A DNA stretch of 62,184 nucleotides. It comes from Azospirillum brasilense. Lineage in GTDB: Bacteria > Pseudomonadota > Alphaproteobacteria > Azospirillales > Azospirillaceae. Location: assembly GCF_008365405.1 (NCBI RefSeq), contig NZ_QOKV01000029.1, positions 1-62,184 of the forward strand, written 5' to 3'. How positions within the stretch are numbered: the stretch's first letter is position 1; each line of letters opens with the position of its first letter. The position numbers and the translations under genes were made by a program. The notes below the pieces were generated by a model. That model saw nothing but the letters and a program-made list of their open reading frames with translations, ran no database searches and was not told where the DNA came from. Of the stretch, positions 17,592-26,521 are shown piece after piece.

Positions 17592-18041
17592 TTCGCCGGT
17601 GGCGTAGGCGTCTGCTGGTGTTCTCAATGTTCTTGCTCGATGTGAAGCGGCATCCTGCGATGGATTGCGCCACCAACCTACCCCTTTACGCGACTCCGCT
17701 CCACTTTCGTGTGTGACACTGCGCGTGCGCAGCACCGACACGAAAGGTTGTCGCAGCGCAAGAGCAATCGCTTGACTGAGTGTAATTGCCTGGGTGCGCT
17801 CATGTTTGGGAAAGTCGAAGTCAAACGCCCTCTCCGCCCAGCGCGTGCCCGCATTCGGGCCCTCAGCGTTTTCCGGCACCAAGCGTCTGCGGGCGATGGA
17901 ACCAGAAAGGAGCCCGGTCGTACATCTTGGCGGACAATCAAATCCGGTTTACCGAACGGTTGACAGATGAACGATAAATCGGAACAATGCGTCCATCCTG
18001 TCGTACAGCCGCCGTCCGTAGGGGCTCAATGTCGGAGATGA
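17592..18041. promoter_or_regulatory. Divergent control region of system B with nested palindromes
   Basis: These 450 bp lie between the divergent operons of system B. At 17,704-17,712 and 17,738-17,746 there is a 9-bp inverted repeat (CTTTCGTGT / ACACGAAAG), and inside it a perfect CTGCGC-GT-GCGCAG palindrome (17,719-17,732). This nested arrangement looks like an operator. The HTH fused to the Z1 protein is the obvious candidate to bind it, which is inference. Confidence 0.55.
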
Positions 18042-20900
18042 ATGATGTCGATAGCCGCACGCATCCGTGAGCTGCGCCAGAAATCCGGGGAATCCCTTCA
18101 GCAGCTGGCGGAAAGTGTGGGGGCGTCCAAAGCCCACCTCTCCGATCTGGAGCGGGGCGCCGCCACGAACCCGACGATCGAGCTACTGAGGGCTCTGGCT
18201 GCGCATTACAACGTCAGCATCGCGGCTCTGATCGGGGAGGAGCCCGCTCCGGCCATTCCTGTGGTCAACGACCAAGTCAATGCCTGGATCAAGCAGATCA
18301 GAAAGGAACAGGCCGCGGGGCTCGACCTTGAAACGGCGGCGCAGGAAGCACGCCTGACCTTCGAAGGGCTGATGGGGCCTCTGGATGCCCAGCAGATCGC
18401 AAACTGGAACGCAGCGCGTGACGAGATCGCCCGGACGCTGCAGCAGAAGATTGAATTTCTGGGAACGTATTCCATACGTAAACCGCGGCGGCCCGAATGG
18501 TACGCCGGTCCGAAGGAAACCGACGCAAACTGGCCCCGTCTCCGCGCCTATCTTCTGGAGCGGAAGAAGTGGTCGCAGAACACCGTTGACAGCATTGACA
18601 GCACATCATCGGAAGTTGTTGGCCTGCTTGAAAACCCGGCGCAGTCTGAGTTCCGCGGGCGCGGAATGGTTGTCGGCTATGTCCAGAGCGGCAAGACCGC
18701 AAACATGACTGCCTTGATCGCCAAGGCGATCGATGCAGGATACAAGTTCGTGATCGTCCTGACCGGGCTTACCAATTCCCTGCGCAAGCAGACGCAGGTC
18801 AGGCTGGTTTCCGATCTGAGGGATCGGAACCGGCACAGCTGGTTTCTGCATACCAATGAGGACGCGGATTTCAGGACCCCGCCCAACGCCTGGTTCACGG
18901 TCATGGACGAAGTCCAACTGGCCGTCGTCAAGAAGAATGTGTCTCCCCTGGAGCACCTGCTGGAAACGATCAGGAAGACACCCCCAGCGCTTCGCGAGCG
19001 GATGCCCGTCCTGCTGATCGATGACGAATGCGACCAGGCCGGCGTCAATGCCTCCGGCAGCCAGTACAACATGACGACGATCAACGGCCTGATCAGGCGC
19101 ATTCTTGCCCTCCTCCCGCGTGTCCAGTATGTCGGGTACACTGCGACACCATTTGCGAACGTGCTGATCAATCCCGAAAAGCCTGCAGGCGGTCTCGATG
19201 ACCTCTACCCTGAGGACTTCATCACGCCTCTGCCCCGCCCTGAGGGCTACTTCGGAACGGAGACGCTCTTCGGTCGAGATCCCATCGATGCCGATGCGGA
19301 GAAGCCGGACGAGACTGGTCTCGACATGATCCGAGAGGTTCCTGCCGAAGAAATGGCGCAGGTGCGTCCGCCCTCGGCCAGGGAAAAGGACCTGTTTGAT
19401 CCTTCAATCCCGCCGTCACTCGGGGACGCGCTCCGCTATTTCCTGCTCGCCACTGCCTGCCGATACGCCCGTGGCGCCCGGAATCAGCATTCCTCAATGC
19501 TGATCCACACGACCGTCTACAAGAGACCGCACGAGAAGATGGCTTTCAAGGTCGAAGCCTGGCTCCGTGAAGTCGGTTCAGCGCTCGCTTCCGGTGATAC
19601 GGAGGTCCTGGATGGGCTGCGGAGCCTCTGGGAGGCCGAGTCAGCGAAAGTGGATCCTGCCCAGTTTGGCAACAAGAGGCACGAGTTCGACGAGGTGGAA
19701 CCCCACCTTCGCGATGTCATCAACGATCTCGAAGTCATTGTTGAGAACAGCGACAGCGACACTCGTCTTGATTTTTCCGGGAAAGGGAAAAAGTACATCG
19801 TTGTTGGCGGTTCAGTGCTCGCCCGTGGCCTTACCATTGAGGGCCTGATCGTCAGCTATTTCGTGCGCACGTCCAGCCAGTATGACACCCTGCTCCAGAT
19901 GGGCCGTTGGTTCGGATACCGGATCGGTTACGAGGACCTGCCCCGCATCTGGATGACCAAGGAACTGCAGGACGCATTCCATGACCTGGCAACTGTAGAG
20001 GCGGAAATCCGCGCGGACATGGAGGAGTACCGCAGGCGCGACGTGACGCCGGCGGACTTCGCGGTGCGGATCCGGCAGATCCCGGGCATGACCATCACGG
20101 CTGCCAAGAAGATGATCGCTGCGGAGAGCTGCGACATCAGCTTTTCGGGAGAACATCTTCAGACAATCCGGTTTCATGTCGGCAAGGAGGATGTTGGGCG
20201 GCTCGCGAGCAACTGGAACGCCGGAGCGACGCTCGTGGACGCCGCTGCCACGGTGTCTGCCGTGGAGCCTCGGACGGATGGTCCTACCGGCCGCCTTTTC
20301 CGGCGGGTTCCCCTTGACGCGGTCATGGCCTTTCTGAAGGGTTACAAGGCTTCCGACCGCGATCTGTTCTCCCAGGAGCTGCTCGACTACATCAGGAGTG
20401 AAGCGGACAGAGCGGACACCCCGTTCCGGTTCTGGAACGTCGGCGTGATCGAGCCCGGTTCGGGCTCGTGCTCCGCCGAGCCGCTCGGCGGTCTGGGAAA
20501 GGTGCGGATGGTCAACCGTGCCCGTCTGAAGGAATCCCGCGCTGACGGCGCTGCGGACATCAAGGCCCTCATGTCCCGGCGCGATGTCCTGCTGGACGTT
20601 TCGTGCACGGCGGCATCCGATGACTGGAAGGCCCTGAAGGCAGCCCGGCAGTCAGAGATTGGCGACAAGGTACCTCTTCTGCTCCTCTACGCGATTGACG
20701 CGAACTCCAAGCCGAGAGATGAGCAGAGCACGATCCGCGTGCCACTCCAGGCGCCCATGGACGTGCTGGGTGTGGGGATCGTCTTTCCTGACCGCGGCGT
20801 GCGGACAAGCTATGTGCGCGTCCAGCTCTCTCCAGACGATGCCGAAGGCGAAAGCCTTTCCGCGGAGCTGCCTGCCGAAGGAACCGGAGGCGACCAATGA
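18042..20900 (+). CDS. XRE-HTH fused to Z1 helicase/endonuclease (system B)
   Basis: A 952-residue protein preceded by GGAGATGA. Residues 3-65 are a Cro/CI-type helix-turn-helix: I-R-E-L-R-Q-K-S-G-E-S-L-Q-Q-L-A, then S-K-A-H-L-S-D-L-E-R-G. The rest is a Z1 protein with Walker A G-Y-V-Q-S-G-K-T-A-N (K218), Walker B L-L-I-D-D-E-C-D, Y-V-G-Y-T-A-T-P-F-A-N, L-A-R-G-L-T-I-E-G-L and Q-M-G-R-W-F-G-Y-R. The fusion links effector and DNA-binding regulator in one chain. It overlaps the next gene by 4 bp (ATGA). Confidence 0.93.
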   Translation: MMSIAARIRELRQKSGESLQQLAESVGASKAHLSDLERGAATNPTIELLRALAAHYNVSIAALIGEEPAPAIPVVNDQVNAWIKQIRKEQAAGLDLETAAQEARLTFEGLMGPLDAQQIANWNAARDEIARTLQQKIEFLGTYSIRKPRRPEWYAGPKETDANWPRLRAYLLERKKWSQNTVDSIDSTSSEVVGLLENPAQSEFRGRGMVVGYVQSGKTANMTALIAKAIDAGYKFVIVLTGLTNSLRKQTQVRLVSDLRDRNRHSWFLHTNEDADFRTPPNAWFTVMDEVQLAVVKKNVSPLEHLLETIRKTPPALRERMPVLLIDDECDQAGVNASGSQYNMTTINGLIRRILALLPRVQYVGYTATPFANVLINPEKPAGGLDDLYPEDFITPLPRPEGYFGTETLFGRDPIDADAEKPDETGLDMIREVPAEEMAQVRPPSAREKDLFDPSIPPSLGDALRYFLLATACRYARGARNQHSSMLIHTTVYKRPHEKMAFKVEAWLREVGSALASGDTEVLDGLRSLWEAESAKVDPAQFGNKRHEFDEVEPHLRDVINDLEVIVENSDSDTRLDFSGKGKKYIVVGGSVLARGLTIEGLIVSYFVRTSSQYDTLLQMGRWFGYRIGYEDLPRIWMTKELQDAFHDLATVEAEIRADMEEYRRRDVTPADFAVRIRQIPGMTITAAKKMIAAESCDISFSGEHLQTIRFHVGKEDVGRLASNWNAGATLVDAAATVSAVEPRTDGPTGRLFRRVPLDAVMAFLKGYKASDRDLFSQELLDYIRSEADRADTPFRFWNVGVIEPGSGSCSAEPLGGLGKVRMVNRARLKESRADGAADIKALMSRRDVLLDVSCTAASDDWKALKAARQSEIGDKVPLLLLYAIDANSKPRDEQSTIRVPLQAPMDVLGVGIVFPDRGVRTSYVRVQLSPDDAEGESLSAELPAEGTGGDQ

Positions 20901-21913
20901 CATCCGCCGACTTGGCAGGTCTCGCGTGGGAGCGGCTCCGGAAGGAGCCGCGCAGCACGGCCGAGGACCTCTCCACACCGTCCCTGGCGCTACCGACGAG
21001 AACCGCTCATGGCCATGCCAGGCTTTCGCTCGGGCCGGACGGGGAGCCGCGACTCCTCCTGCCGATCGGCAACGGAGACGCGTTTCCGGCCGTTCAGGAC
21101 GGGCGGGGGCTTGCCTTCAAGGACCGCGTGCTCCTCCTTTCCGGCCGGTCCGTGCGTTTCATTGACGTCATCTGCAGGGAGCTGACCCTTGAGGCGGTCT
21201 TCAGGGAGGTCGTGACGGCCATCCTGCGCCGGCTGGACAGCGGCGAAACACCCGGTCACGCCGTCGAGGCGGCGATCAGGGAGTTCCGCGAACTTCTTCT
21301 GCGCGCCCAGAGCCGGTCAGTGACGGCCGAAACGGCCGTCGGGCTGGTTGGCGAGCTGCGGCTTCTGAACCGGCTTCTGGAGATCCGGCCCGACGCGTGG
21401 AGTGCATGGACCGGGCCGCTTCCCGGCCGTCATGACTTCCGCGCGGGCGATCTTGCGATCGAGGTGAAATCATCACTCCGGCGCCAGAGCCGAGTTGTCG
21501 AGATTTCCGCCCTCGACCAGCTTGCCGAGCCTTCCGGCGGCGAACTCTTCCTTTTCTACGGCAGCTTTGAAGAGTCTGCGGCGGGACCGCTCAGCGTTCC
21601 CGGCGAGGTCTCCAGGGCTTTGTCCTTGGCATCGGACCCCGGCGAGCTCACCCAGAGGCTGGCGCTCATCGGATACGATCCCGCTCTTGATGAGCTTTGG
21701 GCACAGTTCCGTTTTTCTTTCCTCGACAGCGACGTTTACCGCGTCGTCAGTGGCTTCCCTCGTCTGACGCCCGCCAGCCTTGCCGAGGCGGAGCTGCCCT
21801 CTGGCGTCTCGCACTTCCGGTACAGGGTCAATCTGTCGGCAGCCCGCGACTTCCGCCTGGATCGGCCGGAGGCCGAGGCTCTTGTACAGAGGTTCGCGGC
21901 ATGCCTGCTGTGA
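20897..21913 (+). CDS. DUF4420 PD-(D/E)XK-type protein (system B)
   Basis: A 338-residue protein resembling the system A DUF4420 protein in size and position. It has a helix E-T-A-V-G-L-V-G-E-L-R-L-L and a nuclease-like core R-H-D-F-R-A-G-D-L-A-I-E-V-K-S-S. The same place after Z1 in both systems suggests Z1 and DUF4420 act as a pair. It overlaps Z1 by 4 bp and the next gene by 13 bp. Confidence 0.87.
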   Translation: MTSADLAGLAWERLRKEPRSTAEDLSTPSLALPTRTAHGHARLSLGPDGEPRLLLPIGNGDAFPAVQDGRGLAFKDRVLLLSGRSVRFIDVICRELTLEAVFREVVTAILRRLDSGETPGHAVEAAIREFRELLLRAQSRSVTAETAVGLVGELRLLNRLLEIRPDAWSAWTGPLPGRHDFRAGDLAIEVKSSLRRQSRVVEISALDQLAEPSGGELFLFYGSFEESAAGPLSVPGEVSRALSLASDPGELTQRLALIGYDPALDELWAQFRFSFLDSDVYRVVSGFPRLTPASLAEAELPSGVSHFRYRVNLSAARDFRLDRPEAEALVQRFAACLL

Positions 21914-23739
21914 CGCTGGGCCTCAGTTCCGAACGGTTCAGCCCGTCAGGCGGGTTTGCCGCGGAGGGCATGCGGAGACTGCTGGGTGCTCCGCCTCTCA
22001 GCCTTCTCCAGCTCGTCGTCCGTGAGGCCGTGCAGAACAGCTGGGACGCCCGCCGCGGTGCCGAGCCCGTCCGCTGCCGCATACGGCTGCGCGTTCTGAG
22101 CCCGAAGCAGACCGAGGCGCTCCGGACCAGAGTGTTCGCCGAGCTGCCGGCGACGGGCAGCTCGGCCGGCCCCATTCAGCAGTTTCTCGCGTCGCCCGCA
22201 CCAGTCGTCATGGAAATATGCGACTGGGGCACGAGTGGGCTCAGCGGCCCGACGCGTGCCGACGAGCTCCCCGGGACAGGCCGGCCAAACAACTTTGTCA
22301 ACTTCGTCCGCAACTACGGTGTGCGCCGAGACGCGGGGCAGGGGGGTGGCACCTACGGCTACGGCAAAAGTTCTCTCTATCTTGCCAGCGGGTGCGCGAC
22401 GGTCATCATCGACTCGCTGGCCTGTGCGCCGGACGGCGGCCCTCCTGAACGCCGGCTGATCGCCAGCCACGTCGGCGATGCATATGATGATGCCCGCGGC
22501 CGTCTGACGGGCCGCCACTGGTGGGGGATTCTCTCGGACGACGGCGCCGTCGCGGAGCCGTTGACCGGCCTGCCGGCGGCCCGCCTCGCCAAGGACATCG
22601 GCCTGCCGGTCCGCGGCCGCGACGATACCGGAACGTCAATTTTCGTGCTGGCTCCCCGACTTTCCGGCGAACGGCTGAGTGATGCTCTGGGCGAAGTTCA
22701 GGAAACGCTCCTCTGGTACTTCTGGCCGAAGCTGATTGACAGCGGCGCCGGAAGGAAGATGCATTTCGAGCTGGAAGCCGACGGAACTGTGGTGCCGTTG
22801 CCTTCACCCGAGGAGTTTCCGCCGCTAGACCTCTTCGTGGAGGCGTATCGGTCCCTCAAGGCGGATGGCCCGGGGACGCAGCTGATCACCAGCGAGCGGC
22901 CTTCCAGGCTTCTCGGCCGGCTCAGCATCCGACGCGGATTCCGGAACCCGCGCAAATATCTGGTGCCCAGACCCGACAGTATCATTCCCCAGACCTCGGC
23001 GCACATCGCGGTGATGCGGCCGGTGGAGCTGGTCCTCCGCTACATTCAGGGTACGGCACTGCCGAGCGACAATCACGAATGGGCAGGTCTGTTCATCTGT
23101 GACGACGATCCGATTGTGGAACAGGCCTTCGCGGATGCCGAGCCAGCCGCTCATGACGACTGGATCCCGGACATGCTGCCCAAAGGGCCGGCCAAGACGT
23201 TCGTCAACGTGGCGCTCAAACGCCTGAAGGATGCGGCTGTGTCCTATGCCTTCCCGCCCGGTCCGCGCGTGTCAGGGGCCGGAGACCAGCCGTCTCTGGC
23301 CCGCGCCGCGGACCGGTTGGGCGAGATTCTTCCGACTTCTCCCGGAACCGCCAGCGGTGGCGCCAGAAGCCGCAGCTCCAAGAGCGCACGGCGCCCATAC
23401 TCTGTGGAGGAGCCGTCGTTCGTGAAGCTCCGGGAAGGCGAGAAGGGGCCCGAGGCTGTCTTTGAAACCAGAGTGACAAACAGCTCCGAACGCGCTGTCG
23501 GGATCAGGGCTGTTCCTGGGCTTGTCCTCGACGGCGAGATTTCCGACGTCTCCATCGGGCCTGACGGCTGCTCCGCGGACTTCATCGCCTGGGAAACGGA
23601 AGCGGGTGAAATCCTCGCACAGGGGGCCGTGCTGCAGGTCGGGCCGTGCGCGGAGGTGACATGCCGGGTCAGCGTCACGGTTCCGGACATGGCAGCGGTG
23701 GGCGTGTCATTCCAAGTCCTGGATGAGGTCTCGCCGTGA
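21901..23739 (+). CDS. Third GHKL-type ATPase with unknown C-terminal region (system B)
   Basis: A 612-residue protein. The N-terminal third has GHKL marks: R-E-A-V-Q-N-S-W-D-A (E42, N46, D49), E-I-C-D-W-G-T-S-G-L, and G-Q-G-G-G-T-Y-G-Y-G-K-S-S as the lid. The middle and C-terminus (about residues 200-612) match nothing I recognise. A low-complexity serine/arginine stretch near residues 470-500 is followed by what may be a beta-rich domain. The start at 21,901 lies inside the DUF4420 gene, giving a 13-bp overlap. The frame is open further upstream without a ribosome site. Confidence 0.82.
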   Translation: MPAVTLGLSSERFSPSGGFAAEGMRRLLGAPPLSLLQLVVREAVQNSWDARRGAEPVRCRIRLRVLSPKQTEALRTRVFAELPATGSSAGPIQQFLASPAPVVMEICDWGTSGLSGPTRADELPGTGRPNNFVNFVRNYGVRRDAGQGGGTYGYGKSSLYLASGCATVIIDSLACAPDGGPPERRLIASHVGDAYDDARGRLTGRHWWGILSDDGAVAEPLTGLPAARLAKDIGLPVRGRDDTGTSIFVLAPRLSGERLSDALGEVQETLLWYFWPKLIDSGAGRKMHFELEADGTVVPLPSPEEFPPLDLFVEAYRSLKADGPGTQLITSERPSRLLGRLSIRRGFRNPRKYLVPRPDSIIPQTSAHIAVMRPVELVLRYIQGTALPSDNHEWAGLFICDDDPIVEQAFADAEPAAHDDWIPDMLPKGPAKTFVNVALKRLKDAAVSYAFPPGPRVSGAGDQPSLARAADRLGEILPTSPGTASGGARSRSSKSARRPYSVEEPSFVKLREGEKGPEAVFETRVTNSSERAVGIRAVPGLVLDGEISDVSIGPDGCSADFIAWETEAGEILAQGAVLQVGPCAEVTCRVSVTVPDMAAVGVSFQVLDEVSP

Positions 23740-24650
23740 GCGCGGTTGCTTTTCCCTTTCTGCGCCCTGCCCCCTCGACCGTGGCGGCATCGCCGTGGAT
23801 GATGCGTCTGGACGGAAGAGGCTATCTGACGCTCGGCGGCCACCTCGACCACTGGGACTACGCGTCTGACCTGCACCTGCACAGACGCCTCAGCCTCGAT
23901 CTGCCGTCCATTGCAGAACAGGTCGGGATCGCAGCCGCGGATCTCCACCTGCGGGCCGTGGTGACGCTCGGAACTGCCGGTGGGCGGCTGGACGGGACCC
24001 GCCACATCATCTGGGCGCAGGATGTCGGGGCTGACAGCACCGGTCACGACATTGCACTCTCCATCCAGAGCAGGGATCTTTCGAGACGTCTGAGCCTGAC
24101 AACAGAGCTGATTCTCCGTGCTGAACCGGCGAGCAGCGGCCCCCTCTCGCCGAAGAGAGCCGGCATGCGCCTGTGGAGCGAGCGCAACGTGGTGGAGCTG
24201 GAGCATGGAGAACCGCGCTTCCCGATCGAAGTCATCAGCTTCAGGAAGCTGCTTCCGCACCGGCCGAATTCCGCACTCTGGTATCTTGACTGGTCGCCCC
24301 AGGACTTTTCCCGTGATTTCACGAGTGCCGCACGGCTGTATATCAACGGTGACAATTCCGCGTTCGTGCAGCGCGTCAGCGAGGGAGATGAGCTGCTGCT
24401 CCGGCTCATCATGTCGTCGATCATGGTGCAGATGACCCGCGCGGCTCTGAATGCCGAATGCTTTTCACTCGACATGCTTGAGAATGCCCCCGGCTCTCTC
24501 GGCGGCGTGATCGGCGGCTGGATCAGGCAGAGCTTTCCCAATCAAGCTTTGGCCGCCGTTCAGATGCTCGCTCTGCTGGATCCCGCCGCTTTCGACGGGA
24601 TTCTAGGCGCCCTCGCATCACCGGCAGAGGGAGACGACGGCAATGGCTGA
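23736..24650 (+). CDS. Uncharacterised system B protein
   Basis: A 304-residue protein starting at a GTG that overlaps the previous stop (GTGA). No family is recognised. The first half looks beta-rich (alternating hydrophobics such as G-R-G-Y-L-T-L-G-G-H). It has a conserved-looking W-Y-L-D-W-S-P-Q-D-F segment near residue 190, then a helical C-terminus. There is no signal peptide or membrane segment. Its place between a GHKL ATPase and the last gene, with overlaps on both sides, makes it an integral part of system B. Confidence 0.75.
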   Translation: MSAVAFPFLRPAPSTVAASPWMMRLDGRGYLTLGGHLDHWDYASDLHLHRRLSLDLPSIAEQVGIAAADLHLRAVVTLGTAGGRLDGTRHIIWAQDVGADSTGHDIALSIQSRDLSRRLSLTTELILRAEPASSGPLSPKRAGMRLWSERNVVELEHGEPRFPIEVISFRKLLPHRPNSALWYLDWSPQDFSRDFTSAARLYINGDNSAFVQRVSEGDELLLRLIMSSIMVQMTRAALNAECFSLDMLENAPGSLGGVIGGWIRQSFPNQALAAVQMLALLDPAAFDGILGALASPAEGDDGNG

Positions 24651-25407
24651 CAATCTGCTGTTCCCGCGCCTGCATCAGCTCGGCGTGAAGCGGCTCGTCG
24701 GCGACCTCGCCCATCTCCGATCTGATCTTCCATTTGAGCGGCTTCAGGAACTTGAGGAATTTATCTACTATGCCGGCTCCGGCGGCCGCCGGATCACGCT
24801 TGCGGAACTGCGGCAGAGGCGAAACCAGATGCTGGAAGTCGCGGCCGCTTTCGGCTTTCCTGGCCCGTCCACGCAAGCCCAGAGGGCCGCCTTCGATGCG
24901 CGTTGCGCGGCTTGGCTGATTGAGAATGAGGTGGTTCCGGGCGGCGAGGCGCTCCGGAACGATGTCTGGGCGTTCGTCACGACCTGTCTTCTGCCGGACG
25001 TGAGCATGTGGCGGTTCGGCGACGCCACGGCCGAACGCTTTCAAGGGGGGGTCCGGAACACGTTTCAGCGCCTCTGGATGCGCGGAAGGGCTCTCGACCG
25101 TGGCGAAGGGCATGATGCCCGCTGGGCGCTCCTGAATGCACTTACGGAAGATGCTCTCGTCGGGATCACCGAACGTCCGTCCATCGGAGCTGATCCAATC
25201 CTCGCCCGCGCCATCGCCGAAGCCTGGGTCGAGACCGCGGCTGAAGTCGGCTCCGGCGTGATGGAGGATGTGGCCAGGAAGGCGGTTCGCAACATCAGGC
25301 TCGTCAGTGAGGTCGTGTATCTGGCCGCACTGGGAGAGGCACAGGCCAAATCGGTCGCCACGGCGCAATTCCGGAGGGCTGCCGAGGCGCTCGCCAGCAA
25401 GGCATGA
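24643..25407 (+). CDS. Uncharacterised last gene of system B
   Basis: A 254-residue, mainly helical protein that overlaps the previous gene by 8 bp. It holds W-A-F-V-T-T-C-L-L-P-D-V-S-M-W-R-F-G, then R-N-T-F-Q-R-L-W-M-R-G-R-A-L, and an acidic E-D-A-L-V-G-I-T-E-R-P-S segment. I do not recognise the family with confidence. It is the distal gene of the operon, the position that AIPR takes in system A, but shows no AIPR motif. Confidence 0.72.
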   Translation: MADNLLFPRLHQLGVKRLVGDLAHLRSDLPFERLQELEEFIYYAGSGGRRITLAELRQRRNQMLEVAAAFGFPGPSTQAQRAAFDARCAAWLIENEVVPGGEALRNDVWAFVTTCLLPDVSMWRFGDATAERFQGGVRNTFQRLWMRGRALDRGEGHDARWALLNALTEDALVGITERPSIGADPILARAIAEAWVETAAEVGSGVMEDVARKAVRNIRLVSEVVYLAALGEAQAKSVATAQFRRAAEALASKA

Positions 25408-25550
25408 TCGGTCAGCCGCCGAGGCCAAGGATCCATTGGACCAAAATCCGCTGATTGCCTTGACGGGTAAGCACTCCGCAGCCGGTCAGCGCTACCACGA
25501 CTGGGCCCGGTTGCGCTTGTTCCGCTTGCAGGAACCGCTGTGGGATCCAC

Positions 25551-26099
25551 TGGCGGCTGATCCGCCGCAACCGCAAGGACCACGCCGACAAGGCCTACCG
25601 GGTACGGATCCGGCATGCCTGCGAGGATCTGGCGCTCTGGCGTGCCCGGCTTCTCACCATCGACACGATGATCGAGGCGTTGCTCGAAGACCATCAGGTC
25701 GCCCGTCTGCTGACCTCCATCGAAGGGATCGGCACGACGACAGCGGCCCGGTTGGTGGCCGAACTCGACGATCCCGCACGGTTCCGCTCGCCGGAAGCAT
25801 TGGCCTCCTACATCGGGCTGGTGCCGGCCCTCAAACACTCTGGCAAGCAGACGCCGAAGCGGGCGGGGCTGTCGCCGATCGGCAAGGCGGCCTTGCGGCG
25901 GGCGCTGTGGATGCCGACAGTTCACGCGGTGCACGCCAGCCCCTGGCTGCGCGTCTTCTATGAGGGCCTGCGCGCCCGCGGCAAGCCGGGCAAGGTCGCG
26001 CTGATCGCCGCGATGCGCAAGCTGATGGTCGCCATCTGGACCGTCGCCAAACAGCGGCGCACCTGGTCGCCCTCACCCCCTCAGGAGACGACCGCCTGA
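25551..26099 (+). pseudogene. IS110-family transposase, 3' fragment
   Basis: The frame carries the Transposase_20 (helix-hairpin-helix) part of IS110 enzymes: S-I-E-G-I-G-T-T-T-A-A-R-L-V-A-E-L, then A-S-Y-I-G-L-V-P and K-Q-T-P-K-R-A-G, ending with A-L-I-A-A-M-R-K-L-M. The N-terminal DEDD catalytic domain is absent and upstream frames are shifted. It is a dead remnant closing the right side of the defence island. Confidence 0.82.
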
Positions 26100-26521
26100 A
26101 TCCCAGCGGTCGGTCGTCCCGACCGACCCATGCCGAACCATCGCCGGGCCGGACGGCGCGGGGCAAGGCCGCAGCCGCCGCAGGCGGGGGCGCGTCAGCG
26201 CCAGCCTTGACCCGAGGCGGCCGGTCTGGCCCTCAACCCGCTTTTCCGCTTCACAAAGGGCACGGTATCTATGGCGTGACCCCGGATTCGGCGCCCACTT
26301 GCCGCTGCACGCCGTCATGAAACCCGTGTCACAGACTATGCTCCACAAACGTCCAGGGGCAGTTGTGTGACCGATTTTCGGGGACGGCTCGGGGTGAACG
26401 GCGCCTTGGGGGGCTGGGACCGGTCGCTCTTTGAGCTTTACGCAGTTTTGGTTACCGCCGCCCGTAATGGCAAAAAACCCGGCTTGCTCATGGCAAAATC
26501 CCCAGGCGTTCAGCGCACCGT
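26100..26521. other. Intergenic, IS110 remnant flank
   Basis: 422 bp between the IS110 fragment and the stop of the integrase gene. No gene, clear repeat or terminator seen. The first part probably belongs to the IS110 end. Confidence 0.4.

Noticed and set aside
17592..17882. Upstream extension of the system B methyltransferase to 17,882
   Set aside because: The extra 97 codons cross a nested palindrome, lack a good ribosome site and have no domain; the ATG at 17,591 is preferred.
3359..25407. DISARM or BREX system
   Set aside because: There is no DUF1998 (DrmB), phospholipase D, PglZ or BrxC-like protein; the Z1, DUF4420 and AIPR set points to the MORC/Z1 group.
24523..25428. Long minus-strand frame opposite the last system B genes
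   Set aside because: Antisense to genes that overlap in the system B operon; no motif or ribosome site.
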